NCBI RefSeq assembly: GCF_003149475.2
Contig: NZ_QFWV02000001.1
Span: 193,652 to 257,651, forward strand
Reading direction: 5' to 3'
DNA length: 64,000 nucleotides
Source of the DNA: Oceaniradius stylonematis
GTDB taxonomy: Bacteria > Pseudomonadota > Alphaproteobacteria > Rhizobiales > Rhizobiaceae
The notes under the pieces are model-generated. The model did no database searches. It was not told the DNA's origin and worked only from the letters and a program-made list of their open reading frames with translations. The position numbers and the translations under genes were made by a program. Shown here piece by piece: positions 9,344 through 18,129 of this stretch. The stretch's first letter is position 1, and each line of letters starts with the position of its first letter.

Positions 9344-9861
9344 TGAGCAAGACGCTTGACCGCGCCGTCCTCGCCGGCGGCTGTTTCTGGGGCATGCAGG
9401 ACCTGATCCGCAAGCTGCCAGGCGTGGCGAAGACGCGCGTCGGCTATACCGGCGGCGACGTGCCGAACGCGACCTATCGCAACCATGGCAGCCATGCCGA
9501 GGGCATCGAGATCGAGTTCGATCCGGCGGTGATCAGCTACCGCGATCTTCTGGAGTTCTTCTTCCAGATCCACGATCCGACCACGCTGGACCGTCAGGGC
9601 AACGATATCGGCGCGTCCTACCGCTCGGAGATCTTCTATGTCGACGAGGACCAGCGCGAAGAAGCGCTGCGCACGATCGACGATGTGAACGCCTCCGGTC
9701 TTTGGCCCGGAAAGGCCGTCACCAAGGTGTCGCCGGTCGGCGATTTCTGGGAGGCCGAGCCGGAGCATCAGGATTATCTGGAACGCTATCCGAACGGCTA
9801 CACCTGCCATTTCCCGCGGCCGGGCTGGAAGCTGCCCAGACGCGGCGGTCAGGCCGCCTGA
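9343..9861 (+). CDS. msrA: Peptide-methionine (S)-S-oxide reductase
   Basis: 172-aa MsrA with the catalytic GCFWG motif at residues 13-17, the [28 protein letters not shown] segment and [23 protein letters not shown], all characteristic of the family. It repairs methionine-S-sulfoxide in the cytoplasm (no signal peptide). It starts at the overlapping ATG 9343 inside the msrB stop, with GGAG 7 bases before. A divergent MsrA-like paralogue follows 84 bp later. Confidence 0.96.
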   Translation: MSKTLDRAVLAGGCFWGMQDLIRKLPGVAKTRVGYTGGDVPNATYRNHGSHAEGIEIEFDPAVISYRDLLEFFFQIHDPTTLDRQGNDIGASYRSEIFYVDEDQREEALRTIDDVNASGLWPGKAVTKVSPVGDFWEAEPEHQDYLERYPNGYTCHFPRPGWKLPRRGGQAA

Positions 9862-9945
9862 CGCGTCCGAAAGAGTGCACGGCATGATACGGCGTCGGCC
9901 CAAACGGCCGGCATCGACATTCCGTGTGCGCGAAGGAAAACGGAC

Positions 9946-10446
9946 ATGAGCAAGAACCGCATCAGGATCGGCTTTGGCGGCGGCTGCCACTGGTGTACCG
10001 AGGCGGTGTTCCAGGCGCTGCGCGGCGTGCACAGCGTCGAGCAGGGTTTCATCCGGTCCGATCCGCCCTTCGACGGCTGGTCGGAGGCGGTGATCGTCAC
10101 CTTCGATCCGGCCATCATCGATCTTGCCACGCTGACCGAGGTGCATCTGCGGACCCATGCCAGCACGGCGGCGCATTCGATGCGCGGCAAGTATCGCAGC
10201 GCGGTCTATGCGTTCGACGATCGGCAGGTGCAGCAGGCGCGCGGTCTGGTCGAGCGGTTCCAGCCGGAGTTCGGCGGTGCATTGGTGACCAGGACCCTGC
10301 CGTTCGTTGCTTTCAAGCCGTCCGACACGCGCTTTCACGACTATTACGCCAAAGATCCCGGGCGCCCCTTCTGCCAAGCCTATATCGACCCGAAGCTCGC
10401 CGTGCTGCGCCGCGATTTCGGGGCCCACGTCACGGCGCCGGCTTAA
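9946..10446 (+). CDS. MsrA-family paralogue with altered active-site motif
   Basis: 166-aa MsrA relative. The active-site motif reads GGGCHWCTEAVF instead of GCFWG, adding a second Cys two residues after the His; the Cys of GGGC corresponds to the catalytic Cys. The substrate loop is shortened (THASTAAHSMRGKYRSAVYAF in place of [12 protein letters not shown]...YRSEIFY) and the C-terminal FHDYYAKDPGRPFCQAYI keeps a potential resolving Cys. Start ATG 9946 has AAGGA upstream. It follows msrBA in the same direction and probably belongs to the same oxidative-repair unit. Its 3' end overlaps the convergent small gene by 17 bp. Confidence 0.85.
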   Translation: MSKNRIRIGFGGGCHWCTEAVFQALRGVHSVEQGFIRSDPPFDGWSEAVIVTFDPAIIDLATLTEVHLRTHASTAAHSMRGKYRSAVYAFDDRQVQQARGLVERFQPEFGGALVTRTLPFVAFKPSDTRFHDYYAKDPGRPFCQAYIDPKLAVLRRDFGAHVTAPA

Positions 10447-10690
10447 AGCCCATGACGAAGTCGATCACCCTGGCCTGAGGCGTTTCGCACGGCTTGAGCA
10501 GCGGCTTGCCCGACGCGAGGAAATAGAGGTTCAGGCTGACATGATCCTTGCCGCCCAGTTCCTCGGCATAGAGCTTGCGCCGCCTTCCGTCGGCCGACGA
10601 CGAAACCGACACGCCGTAGCGGCGCCCACCGTATTGGCCTTCGCTGTAGCCGGCGGGCAGCGCCAGAAAGCGGTCGAGAAAAGCCTGCAT
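10430..10690 (-). CDS. Conserved hypothetical protein (86 aa)
   Basis: Small basic protein without signal peptide or membrane segment, containing YGGRRYGVSVSSSADGRRRKLYAEELGGKDHVSLNLYFL, an alternating pattern suggestive of a compact beta fold. I believe similar short proteins occur in rhizobia but assign no function. Its 3' end overlaps the MsrA-like gene by 17 bp on the other strand, and it is divergent from the antiporter gene with 68 bp between. Confidence 0.7.
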   Translation of the reverse strand: MQAFLDRFLALPAGYSEGQYGGRRYGVSVSSSADGRRRKLYAEELGGKDHVSLNLYFLASGKPLLKPCETPQARVIDFVMGFKPAP

Positions 10691-10758
10691 GGCGTGTATC
10701 TATTGCAGGGCCGACCGGCCCGCGACAAGGGCCTGCACACCGAAGAGGGCGACATGAC

Positions 10759-11976
10759 ATGCTGAGCCCGGCGACCATACTGATCGTGCTGGCCTTTGCG
10801 GCGGCCTATGCGCTCCTGTCGCGGCGCATCGAAGCGTCGATCGTGACGCTGCCGATGATCTTCACCGCGCTGGGGCTGGCAATCGGCTCGGCGGGTCTCG
10901 ACATGGTGCCCGAGCAGATCGATCAGGATGCGATCCACCTGATCGCCGAGATCACGCTGATCCTGCTTTTGTTCTCCGACGCATCGGGCGTGCGCCGCCA
11001 GGACCTCGCCGGCAATGCGGCGATCCCCGCGCGCATGCTGCTGATCGGCATGGGCATGGCGATCGTTCTGGGCACGCTGGTTGCGCGCTGGGTGTCGCCC
11101 GACCAGCCCTGGACGCTGGCGCTGCTGGTCGCCGCCATCCTGACGCCGACCGATGCGGCGCTCGGCCAGGGCGTTCTGACCAACAGCAAGGTGCCCAAAC
11201 GCATCGGCCAGTCGATCAATGTCGAAAGCGGGCTCAATGACGGGCTGGCGCTGCCCGTGGTGCTGGTTGCGGCCATCCTCGCCGCCGACGGCATGGCCAG
11301 CCATGCCGGCGCCGTGCCGGACAATATCGCGCTTTTCGCGCTGGGGCAGGTGACGCTCGGCCCGCTCGCAGGCCTGGTGATCGGGTTCGGCGCGGCCAAG
11401 CTGCTCGACCTGGCCGTCGACCGGAACGCGACAACGACGGTGGCGCAGGGATTGTACTTTCTGGCGGTCGCCTTTTTCAGCTTTTTTGCGGCAGAGGCGG
11501 TCGGCGGCAACGGCTTTATCGCCGCCTTCGTCGGCGGCTTTGTCTTCGGCAACACGCTGCGCGCGCCGTCCTTGTTCATCCGCGAATTCATGGAAGGCGA
11601 AGGCCAGTTGCTGACGCTGCTCACATTCCTGATCTTCGGAGCGGTGCTTGCGCCGGTCGGGCTCGAACATGCAACATGGCAGACCGCGACCCTGTCGGTC
11701 CTGTTCCTGACGGTGGTGCGCATGCTGCCGATCTGGCTGTGTCTTGCCGGCACCGGGCTCAGCACCTACGAGAAGCTGTTCCTGGGCTGGTTCGGCCCGC
11801 GCGGGCTGGCATCGATCCTGTTCGCATTGCTGGTGCTGGAGCGGTTCGACATTCCCGGCGGCGAGGAACTTGTCGCCTGTGTCGTGCTGACGGTCCTGAT
11901 GAGCATCGTGCTGCACGGGCTTACGGCGACGCCGCTGTCCAACCGCTTCGCAAGGACCGCCGCGCCGGCCCGATGA
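10759..11976 (+). CDS. Cation:proton antiporter, CPA1/NhaP type
   Basis: 405-aa inner-membrane protein with about 12-13 hydrophobic segments. The functional core is visible: TPTDAALGQG near residue 131-140 and ESGLNDGLALPVV near 155-167 hold the paired acidic residues used for Na+ or K+/H+ exchange; a late FGPRGLASILFALL segment is typical of this family. Start ATG 10759 has GAGGGCGAC upstream. It likely sets cytoplasmic pH and salt balance; the ion cannot be fixed from sequence. Confidence 0.9.
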   Translation: MLSPATILIVLAFAAAYALLSRRIEASIVTLPMIFTALGLAIGSAGLDMVPEQIDQDAIHLIAEITLILLLFSDASGVRRQDLAGNAAIPARMLLIGMGMAIVLGTLVARWVSPDQPWTLALLVAAILTPTDAALGQGVLTNSKVPKRIGQSINVESGLNDGLALPVVLVAAILAADGMASHAGAVPDNIALFALGQVTLGPLAGLVIGFGAAKLLDLAVDRNATTTVAQGLYFLAVAFFSFFAAEAVGGNGFIAAFVGGFVFGNTLRAPSLFIREFMEGEGQLLTLLTFLIFGAVLAPVGLEHATWQTATLSVLFLTVVRMLPIWLCLAGTGLSTYEKLFLGWFGPRGLASILFALLVLERFDIPGGEELVACVVLTVLMSIVLHGLTATPLSNRFARTAAPAR

Positions 11977-12075
11977 GCTTGCGGTGCGCCGCCAACGCAA
12001 ATCGGCGCGGTTCCGCTTGAGCTTTGCTGCGCCGCCCCATACAAGCGGGCGACACCGCTTGAGGGGACGACACGC

Positions 12076-12702
12076 ATGGCCAGGGCGATTCGCCTGCACA
12101 AGGGCGATCTGAGCGAAGAGGCGGCGGAGCGCTATGGCGACCGCATCGCCGTCGATACCGAAACGCTTGGCCTGAACCCGCATCGCGACCGGCTGTGCGT
12201 CGTCCAGCTTTCGCCCGGCGACGGCACCGCCGATGTGGTCCAGATCGCCAAGGGGCAGAAGAAGGCGCCCAACCTCGCCCGCCTCATGCGCGATCGCAAG
12301 AAGACCAAGATCTTCCATTTCGGGCGGTTCGACATCGCCGTGCTCGAACATGCGTTCGGCGTGACCACGCAGCCCGTCTTCTGCACCAAGATCGCTTCGA
12401 AGCTGACGCGGACCTACACCGACCGGCACGGCCTCAAGGACCTGACGCGCGAATTGCTGGACATCGACATTTCCAAGCAGCAGCAATCGTCCGACTGGGC
12501 GGCCGAAACGCTGACGGACGCGCAGCTCGACTATGCGGCCAGCGATGTCCTGCATCTGCACGCGCTGATGGATGGGCTGGTCGTGCGGCTCGAGCGCGAG
12601 GGCCGGACGAAGGAGGCGGAAGCGTGCTTCCGGTTCCTGCCCACGCGCGCGCGCCTCGACCTGATGGGCTGGCCCGAAACCGACCTTTTCGCCCACAGCT
12701 GA
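12076..12702 (+). CDS. rnd: Ribonuclease D-like 3'-5' exonuclease (short form)
   Basis: 208-aa DEDDy exonuclease. AVDTETLGL (DxE, residues 25-33), HFGRFDIAVLEHAF (second Asp near 83) and YAASDVLHLHAL (Y-x3-D near 155) give the catalytic set. It lacks the C-terminal HRDC domains of the about 370-aa E. coli enzyme and corresponds to the short rhizobial class. Start ATG 12076 has GAGGGGA about 9 bases upstream. It precedes the HAD phosphatase by 11 bp, so both are probably co-transcribed. Confidence 0.9.
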   Translation: MARAIRLHKGDLSEEAAERYGDRIAVDTETLGLNPHRDRLCVVQLSPGDGTADVVQIAKGQKKAPNLARLMRDRKKTKIFHFGRFDIAVLEHAFGVTTQPVFCTKIASKLTRTYTDRHGLKDLTRELLDIDISKQQQSSDWAAETLTDAQLDYAASDVLHLHALMDGLVVRLEREGRTKEAEACFRFLPTRARLDLMGWPETDLFAHS

Positions 12703-12713
12703 CTGGACCGATA

Positions 12714-13403
12714 ATGGACGATCCCCTGCTGATCTTCGATTGCGACGGCGTGCTCATCGACTCCGAGGCGATCTATCTGGAGGTCGAGTTCGACTTCCTG
12801 CGCTCCAAGGACATCGAGGTCGAGCGCGACTGGTATGTCGGCCAGTTCATGGCGCTGGCGCAGGACAAGTGGCGGGCCAAACTGTCCGATCTGTTGCTCG
12901 AAAAGACCGGCACGCCGCTGACCGACGACGACTACACGGCGCTCAAAAGCGTCTCGCGCCGCCGCGTTCTGGAGGAAGTCCGGCCGATCGCCGGGGTCGA
13001 CACGCTCCTGAAGGCGATGGCCGCGCCACGCTGCGTCGCCTCGTCGACGCAGATGCCCTTCCTGCCGCTCAAGCTGGAGCAGGCCGGGCTGGCGAGGTTT
13101 TTCGGCGACGGCGTGTATTCGGGCGACATGGTCGAAAACGGCAAGCCAGCGCCCGACCTGTTCGCTTATGCCGCTGAAAAGATGGGCTACGCCGCCGAGG
13201 CGTGCATCACCGTCGAGGACAGCGCCAACGGGGTGCGCGGCGCCAAGGCCGCCGGCCAGTTCGTGATCGGCTTCACCGGCGGCGGGCACTGGACTGACAA
13301 GAGCGGCGCGGCACTCAGCGACGCCGGCGCCGACCATGTGGTCACCAGCCATGCGGAACTGGCCGACTGGCTCGCCGCCAACACCGGCGCGATGCGCGCC
13401 TGA
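12714..13403 (+). CDS. HAD-superfamily phosphatase (beta-phosphoglucomutase-like)
   Basis: 229-aa hydrolase, subfamily IA. Motif I FDCDGVLIDSE at residues 8-18, motif II SSTQ near 106, Lys in NGKPAPDLF near 144 and motif III VEDSANGVRGAKAAG near 166-180 are complete. Many members dephosphorylate sugar phosphates or phosphoglycolate; the substrate here is unknown. The last bases of this gene form the left end of a 29-bp repeat whose second copy lies at 14228. Confidence 0.9.
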   Translation: MDDPLLIFDCDGVLIDSEAIYLEVEFDFLRSKDIEVERDWYVGQFMALAQDKWRAKLSDLLLEKTGTPLTDDDYTALKSVSRRRVLEEVRPIAGVDTLLKAMAAPRCVASSTQMPFLPLKLEQAGLARFFGDGVYSGDMVENGKPAPDLFAYAAEKMGYAAEACITVEDSANGVRGAKAAGQFVIGFTGGGHWTDKSGAALSDAGADHVVTSHAELADWLAANTGAMRA

Positions 13404-13426
13404 ACGCCAGATCGCCTGCCCCTCGC
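13398..13426 (+). repeat. 29-bp imperfect direct repeat, left copy
   Basis: Begins inside the last codons of the HAD gene (GCCTGAACGCCAGATCGCC...) and matches 14228-14256 at 26 of 29 positions in the same orientation. Between the copies lies about 800 bp that is clearly AT-richer than its surroundings (especially 13480-13700). The stretch 13427-13702 has no gene I can support. This may mark an insertion or a partial duplication of the HAD gene end. Confidence 0.6.
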
Positions 13427-13702
13427 AGCAGCCCGACCGAGAGTGCTTTGTGAGCCGTTCCGGCTCGCCGCAGCGGCCAATACTATCGGGTACATTTGGA
13501 GCTCAGGAGTATCGAGCACTGGGAAGGGCTATTTGAATTAAATCAAAAAGCCCGAGAAAGCTGCGTAGTCGCACCGGCACTGACAAGCGCATCCGAGGCG
13601 ACTGGCTCCAACAACTGATCACGCAAATCCCGTTTGAATTTGCATTATTTCTGAAATACGCTCTAATACTTTATCTTTTTGTTTTATGTTTAGGGGCGCG
13701 TG

Positions 13703-14038
13703 ATGAGAATTTTTCGTAGTCTGGCCACTGTATGCGGCACACTTGGTCTGATGGCGGTAGCCACTGCCCCGGTCGGAGCTGAGGAATCTAAGGCGATATG
13801 CCAGATCACCGCGGGTTCTTCGTCGCACAGCAAATTCGCGGTGCTGAAATGCGCGAAGGAATCCTCTCCGCGCAACTTCATTATTCGCAATACCATTTTT
13901 GAGCGCGATGACCGCGACGGGTATCGCGATCTTGCTCGCTTCGCCGGCCGATCGTTCAACTGCACACTGACACGGGCCGGCACATCATCCCGCGGCGGCA
14001 CTGCGTACACTCACTACACGGTCAGCGAATGTAGATAG
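13703..14038 (+). CDS. Small secreted cysteine-containing protein
   Basis: 111 aa. Signal peptide MRIFRSLATVCGTLGLMAVATAPVGA with likely cleavage after VGA; the mature 85 residues carry four Cys (AIC, LKC, FNC, SEC), enough for two disulfides, and YRDLARFAGRSFNC. I do not recognise the family. GTG at 13700 is also possible; AGGGG lies 6-7 bases before. Base composition (TTTTTCG, TATGCGG) is poorer in GC than the neighbours and the gene sits within the repeat-bounded segment, suggesting acquisition. Confidence 0.7.
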   Translation: MRIFRSLATVCGTLGLMAVATAPVGAEESKAICQITAGSSSHSKFAVLKCAKESSPRNFIIRNTIFERDDRDGYRDLARFAGRSFNCTLTRAGTSSRGGTAYTHYTVSECR

Positions 14039-14227
14039 AGAACAACCAGTGTGCGCAAGGATCGATGGCTGCAAATCACGCCTCGCAAGCGCGATCTTTC
14101 CTGAGGCGCGCGTGAACATCTGGTCATGGATTCGTTCAAGCGGCGTGCTTGTTCAATGTGCTCCCCGAGGGCCCGTCCATCTCGATCAGCGTTGATCGCA
14201 GTGATGGACCGCCCGACGGCGCCGTCG

Positions 14228-14256
14228 GCCTGGACGCCAGATCGCCTGTCCTTCGC
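14228..14256 (+). repeat. 29-bp imperfect direct repeat, right copy
   Basis: Second copy of the repeat at 13398-13426 (differences at positions 6, 22 and 25 of the unit). It lies in the gene-free stretch 14039-14292, in which I see no other feature. Confidence 0.6.
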
Positions 14257-14292
14257 CTCGATCCGAGCGACGGTTAGGTCAAGGCAAGACCG

Positions 14293-14631
14293 TTAGCCGC
14301 CCCGGCGGCTTTTGGCGAAGACGCCGACCCTGATCATCACTTCACGCGGGATCTTGTAAGTGCCGGTCAGATGATGATCGGAGCGCAGGCCGAGAAAGTC
14401 GCGCTGGATGAACAGCGCCCAGGCGCAATCCGCCGCCTCCTGCACCAGTTCGTCGCGGTCGCGATTGGCTCCTGGCGTCGCATCGTGGCGTTCGAGCGCG
14501 GCGAGCGCCGCCTCCAGTTTCCTTCCGGCACGGCCGAGCGCAGCCGCCGTTTCGGCGGCGGCTTCATGGGCAAAGGCGTCAAGGGTTGCCTGGCCGTTGG
14601 CCAACCTGCGCAATTGCGGCGGCTTGAGCAT
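14293..14631 (-). CDS. DUF6665-like conserved protein
   Basis: 112-aa soluble protein, mostly helical: residues 10-45 are Ala/Glu-rich helix (HEAAAETAAALGRAGRKLEAAL), then AADCAWALFIQRDFLGLRSDHH and KIPREVMIRVG. I associate this pattern with the rhizobial family DUF6665, whose function is unknown. ATG at 14631 is preferred because GGAAAGGATG precedes it; an in-frame start 39 bases earlier lacks support. It lies downstream of the rpsA terminator and reads in the same direction, so it needs its own promoter. Confidence 0.75.
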   Translation of the reverse strand: MLKPPQLRRLANGQATLDAFAHEAAAETAAALGRAGRKLEAALAALERHDATPGANRDRDELVQEAADCAWALFIQRDFLGLRSDHHLTGTYKIPREVMIRVGVFAKSRRGG

Positions 14632-14690
14632 CGCATCCTTTCCGGCGTGTCGTGCCGGACATAGCGGCACAGGAACCCGCGTCGAGGCAA

Positions 14691-14722
14691 GAAAAAACCC
14701 GCCGGTCGCAACGACCGGCGGG
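14691..14722 (-). terminator. Rho-independent terminator of rpsA
   Basis: On the minus strand an 11-bp perfect GC stem (CCCGCCGGTCG and its complement, loop TTG) is followed by TTTTTTC. It lies 28 bp past the rpsA stop codon. Confidence 0.93.
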
Positions 14723-14749
14723 CTGTCTGATGGAGACAGTCAGAGGCGC

Positions 14750-16456
14750 TTACTTGTCGCCATCGTCCTGCTTCTTGAGGGCGGCTCCGAGAATGTCGCC
14801 CAGCGAAGCGCCCGAGTCGGTCGAACCGAACTGGGCAACCGCTTCCTTCTCCTCGGCGATTTCCAGCGCCTTGATGGAGAGCGAGAGGCGGCGGTCCTTC
14901 TTGTTGAACTGGGTAACACGCGCATCGACCCGCTGGCCGACCGAGAAGCGCTCGGGGCGCTGCTCGTCACGGTCACGCGACAGGTCCGAACGGCGTATGA
15001 AGGCGTCAAGATCGTGGTCGACCAGCTTCACCTCGATGCCGCCATCGTTCACCGCGGTGACTTCGCAGGTGACGACGGCGTTCTTGCGCAGCGCGCCGGA
15101 CGAAGCCGCATCGCCAACCGCATCGCCGGTCAACTGCTTGATGCCCAGCGAGATGCGCTCCTTGTCGACGTCGACGTCGAGCACGACGGCCTTGACCACA
15201 TCGCCCTTGTTGTAATCCTCGATGGCGTCCTCACCGGACCGGTTCCAGTCGAGGTCCGACAGGTGGACCATGCCGTCGACATCGCCTTCCAGGCCGATGA
15301 ACAGACCGAACTCGGTCTTGTTCTTGACCTCGCCCTCGACGACCTGGCCGACCGGGAAGTGCTGTTCGAACTCTTCCCAGGGGTTGTTGAGCGTCTGCTT
15401 GAGGCCAAGCGAGATGCGGCGCTTGTCCGGATCGACCTCCAGCACCACCACTTCGACTTCCTGACTGGTCGACAGGATCTTGCCGGGATGGACGTTCTTT
15501 TTGGTCCAGCTCATTTCCGAGACGTGGATCAGGCCTTCGATGCCCGGCTCGACCTCGACGAACGCACCATAGTCGGTGATGTTGGTCACGCGGCCGGTGA
15601 TCTTCTTGCCGATCGGGTATTTGGTGCCGATGCCGTCCCACGGGTCCGCCTCGAGCTGCTTCATGCCGAGCGAGATACGGTGCGTTTCCTGGTTGATGCG
15701 TACGATCTGGATCTTGACCGTCTGGCCGATCTGCAGGATCTCGGTCGGGTGGTTGACGCGGCGCCATGCCATGTCGGTGACATGCAGCAGTCCGTCAATG
15801 CCGCCCAGATCGACGAATGCGCCGTAGTCGGTGATGTTCTTGACGACACCCTCGACCACCTGGCCTTCTTCGAGGTTCTGGACGATTTCCGAACGCTGCT
15901 CGGCCCGGCTTTCCTCGAGAACCGTGCGGCGCGAGACAACGATGTTGCCGCGGCGCTTGTCCATCTTGAGGATTTCGAAGGGCTGCGGCGTATGCATCAG
16001 CGGGGTGACATCGCGGATCGGCCGGATATCGACCTGCGAACGCGGCAGGAAGGCAACGGCGCCGTCCAGATCGACGGTGAAGCCGCCCTTGACCTGGTTG
16101 AAGATCTGGCCTTCGACGCGCTCGCCGGCCTCGAACTTGGCCTCGAGCTTGACCCAGGCTTCCTCGCGGCGGGCCTTGTCGCGCGACAGGACCGCTTCAC
16201 CAAGCGCGTTCTCGACGCGCTCGACATAGACCTCGACGGTATCGCCGACATTGAGCGTGCCGTCCTTGGCTTTCGCTCCGAATTCCTTGAGTGCGATGCG
16301 GCCTTCAACCTTCAGGCCGACGTCGACAATGGCCATGTCCTTTTCGATGGCCGTCACCGTGCCGTTGACGACACGGCCCTCGATCGTATCCTGATCGGCG
16401 AACGAGGCTTCGAGGAGGCTCGCAAAGTCCTCCCGCGTGGGGTTCAGTTCTGACAT
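14750..16456 (-). CDS. rpsA: 30S ribosomal protein S1
   Basis: 568-aa S1 with six S1 RNA-binding repeats, as expected for alphaproteobacteria. It starts MSELNPTREDFASLLEASF and ends in an acidic/basic tail LGAALKKQDDGDK. Repeats three to six show the KVTNITDYGAFVEVEPGIEGLIHVSEMSW type of motif. S1 brings mRNA to the ribosome during initiation. AGGAGC lies 6 bases before the ATG at 16456. It is separated from cmk by 129 bp and terminated by the hairpin at 14691-14722. Confidence 0.98.
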   Translation of the reverse strand: MSELNPTREDFASLLEASFADQDTIEGRVVNGTVTAIEKDMAIVDVGLKVEGRIALKEFGAKAKDGTLNVGDTVEVYVERVENALGEAVLSRDKARREEAWVKLEAKFEAGERVEGQIFNQVKGGFTVDLDGAVAFLPRSQVDIRPIRDVTPLMHTPQPFEILKMDKRRGNIVVSRRTVLEESRAEQRSEIVQNLEEGQVVEGVVKNITDYGAFVDLGGIDGLLHVTDMAWRRVNHPTEILQIGQTVKIQIVRINQETHRISLGMKQLEADPWDGIGTKYPIGKKITGRVTNITDYGAFVEVEPGIEGLIHVSEMSWTKKNVHPGKILSTSQEVEVVVLEVDPDKRRISLGLKQTLNNPWEEFEQHFPVGQVVEGEVKNKTEFGLFIGLEGDVDGMVHLSDLDWNRSGEDAIEDYNKGDVVKAVVLDVDVDKERISLGIKQLTGDAVGDAASSGALRKNAVVTCEVTAVNDGGIEVKLVDHDLDAFIRRSDLSRDRDEQRPERFSVGQRVDARVTQFNKKDRRLSLSIKALEIAEEKEAVAQFGSTDSGASLGDILGAALKKQDDGDK

Positions 16457-16585
16457 TTATGCTCCTGATGCGCGGGCGGCATCGATCTGGTCATCGCCTC
16501 GCGCGGGCGCCGGGGTTTGTGTTTGTCTGCCAACAACGATCCGGCCCTTGAAGGGCGGTCCGGCGCGGGATCGATGCTGGACGGT

Positions 16586-17221
16586 TCAGTTGCGTTCAAG
16601 TGCCCGGTCGATTTTGGCACGGGCGGCCTGAAACGCCGTCTCTATAGTCATATCGGACGTGTCAAGCAAGTGGGCGTCGATCGCGGGCCGCAACGGCGAA
16701 TCGGCGCGGCCCATGTCGCGCGCGTCGCGCTTTTGAATGTCGGCAAGGATCGCAGCTTCATCCGCAACGCCGCCACCGGCCAATATCTCGTGATAGCGGC
16801 GTTTCGCGCGAACTTCCGGGCTCGCGGTGACATAGAGCTTGGCCGTCGCGTCGGGGCACACGACGGTGCCAATGTCCCGCCCGTCGAGTACGGCGCCGGG
16901 CGGCGTTTCGGCGAAGCGGCGCTGTCGTTCCACCAGAGCCCGGCGCACCGCCGGCATCACGGCCACCTTCGATGCCGCCTCGCCGACGGCGTGCGCGGCC
17001 AGGACAGTGCGATCCATGGCCGAAAGGTCGAGCCGCTCGGCTGCGGCAACCGCTTCAGCCTCATCGTCGAGCGGCTTTCCGGTGGCGACGAGCGCATGGG
17101 CAACGGCGCGATAGGTCAGGCCGGTGTCGAGGTGACGCAATCCGTAATGGGCCGCGATGCGGCGCGCGAGCGTGCCCTTGCCCGATGCGGCCGGCCCGTC
17201 AATGGCGATCACCGGGATCAT
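16586..17221 (-). CDS. cmk: Cytidylate kinase
   Basis: 211-aa (d)CMP kinase. P-loop [16 protein letters not shown] at residues 7-22, [12 protein letters not shown] near 30-41, [14 protein letters not shown] near 115-128 and the lid region AKRRYHEI. Start ATG 17221 overlaps the TGA of the AroA-like gene (ATGA), so translation is coupled. The order aroA-cmk-rpsA is conserved in Hyphomicrobiales; here the aroA position holds a shortened AroA relative. Confidence 0.96.
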   Translation of the reverse strand: MIPVIAIDGPAASGKGTLARRIAAHYGLRHLDTGLTYRAVAHALVATGKPLDDEAEAVAAAERLDLSAMDRTVLAAHAVGEAASKVAVMPAVRRALVERQRRFAETPPGAVLDGRDIGTVVCPDATAKLYVTASPEVRAKRRYHEILAGGGVADEAAILADIQKRDARDMGRADSPLRPAIDAHLLDTSDMTIETAFQAARAKIDRALERN

Positions 17222-18036
17222 GCTCTGTCCTCCTGCGTGCGGGTATCGGCAGGCGCGCGAATATCCGTCTGACCCGTCACGGCCAGCGACCAGCGGCGAT
17301 CGTTGGCGGCGATGTCGATCACGGCGCCGAACCGGACGAAGATTTCGGCCAATCCCGCAGGGTTGCGGGGCAGATGCCCGACCCGGGTGATGCCGGGCGT
17401 GCCGAGCGCGGTGAGCATGACGGCGGCAACCGCGGCATCGCTCCAACCGCCGGCGTCGTGGATGGCGGGATTGGCTGTCGCCTGTCCCGCAAAGACGATC
17501 GCGTCGCGTCCGTCCGCCTCGGCCTGAATGCCCATCGCCGCGAATGCGGCAAGCAACGACGCAACGGCATCGCCATTCAGGCCAACGGCGCATTGGACGC
17601 GTGTTGCCAAGTCATAGGGCGCGACCAAGCCTGCCACGAGCAGCGCGTCTTCGGGCGAATTCAGTGCCAGCGGCGCCCCAGGTTGCAGCAGGCAGCCATT
17701 GCCGGCGCCCGCGATCATTGTCGCGCCGTTCCGGCCAGCACGAATCCGCGCTCCCAGAGCATTCATGGCGCCGAGCAAGGGCGCTGTCTCGCCTCCGGGC
17801 GCCGCATCGCAAACGGTCTCGCCGGCGGCGAGACCGGCAAGGATGATGGCAAGGTGCGTTCCGGATGCGATCATGGTTCCATCGGGTGTCGGACGGGCAG
17901 GCATGCGTCCGGGCGCATACGCCAGCCGGTCAGGCCGGTCAAATCGGCTTGACCGCGGGCCGTTGCCGCATAGAAGGCGAGCCGTCTCCGCAGCGCCCGA
18001 ACCAAGGCCAGAAATGGCTTTGACAGGGTAGGTCAT
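17218..18036 (-). CDS. Half-length AroA-like protein lacking EPSP synthase catalytic residues
   Basis: 272 aa at the normal aroA position. From about residue 60 it aligns without gaps of note to the first half of EPSP synthase: [84 protein letters not shown]. Catalytic motifs are gone: GDKSISHR became [14 protein letters not shown] became SPED, the SxxxRPM segment became NGDAVASLL, and the RDHTE loop became RNPAGLAE. The second half (about 200 codons) is missing and the stop overlaps cmk. Open frame is intact. Start uncertain: ATG 18036 or ATG 17904, neither with a good ribosome site. Either a pseudoenzyme or a decaying gene; it cannot be a functional AroA. Confidence 0.75.
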   Translation of the reverse strand: MTYPVKAISGLGSGAAETARLLCGNGPRSSRFDRPDRLAYAPGRMPARPTPDGTMIASGTHLAIILAGLAAGETVCDAAPGGETAPLLGAMNALGARIRAGRNGATMIAGAGNGCLLQPGAPLALNSPEDALLVAGLVAPYDLATRVQCAVGLNGDAVASLLAAFAAMGIQAEADGRDAIVFAGQATANPAIHDAGGWSDAAVAAVMLTALGTPGITRVGHLPRNPAGLAEIFVRFGAVIDIAANDRRWSLAVTGQTDIRAPADTRTQEDRA

Positions 18037-18129
18037 TGCCGTTATGGACCGGTCCACCCTGAACACCTTGCGGGATAGATGCGCAAAGGCCGTTTGCGTT
18101 TCCCATACATGTCTTGATGAGGCCCTGCC

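Noticed and set aside
10531-12696. Minus-strand open frame of about 720 codons
   Set aside because: Antisense to the antiporter and RNase D genes, with low-complexity His/Gln/Arg translation; the sense genes have clear motifs.
14408-16453. Plus-strand open frame of about 680 codons
   Set aside because: Mirror of rpsA on the other strand; no ribosome site and no recognisable domain.
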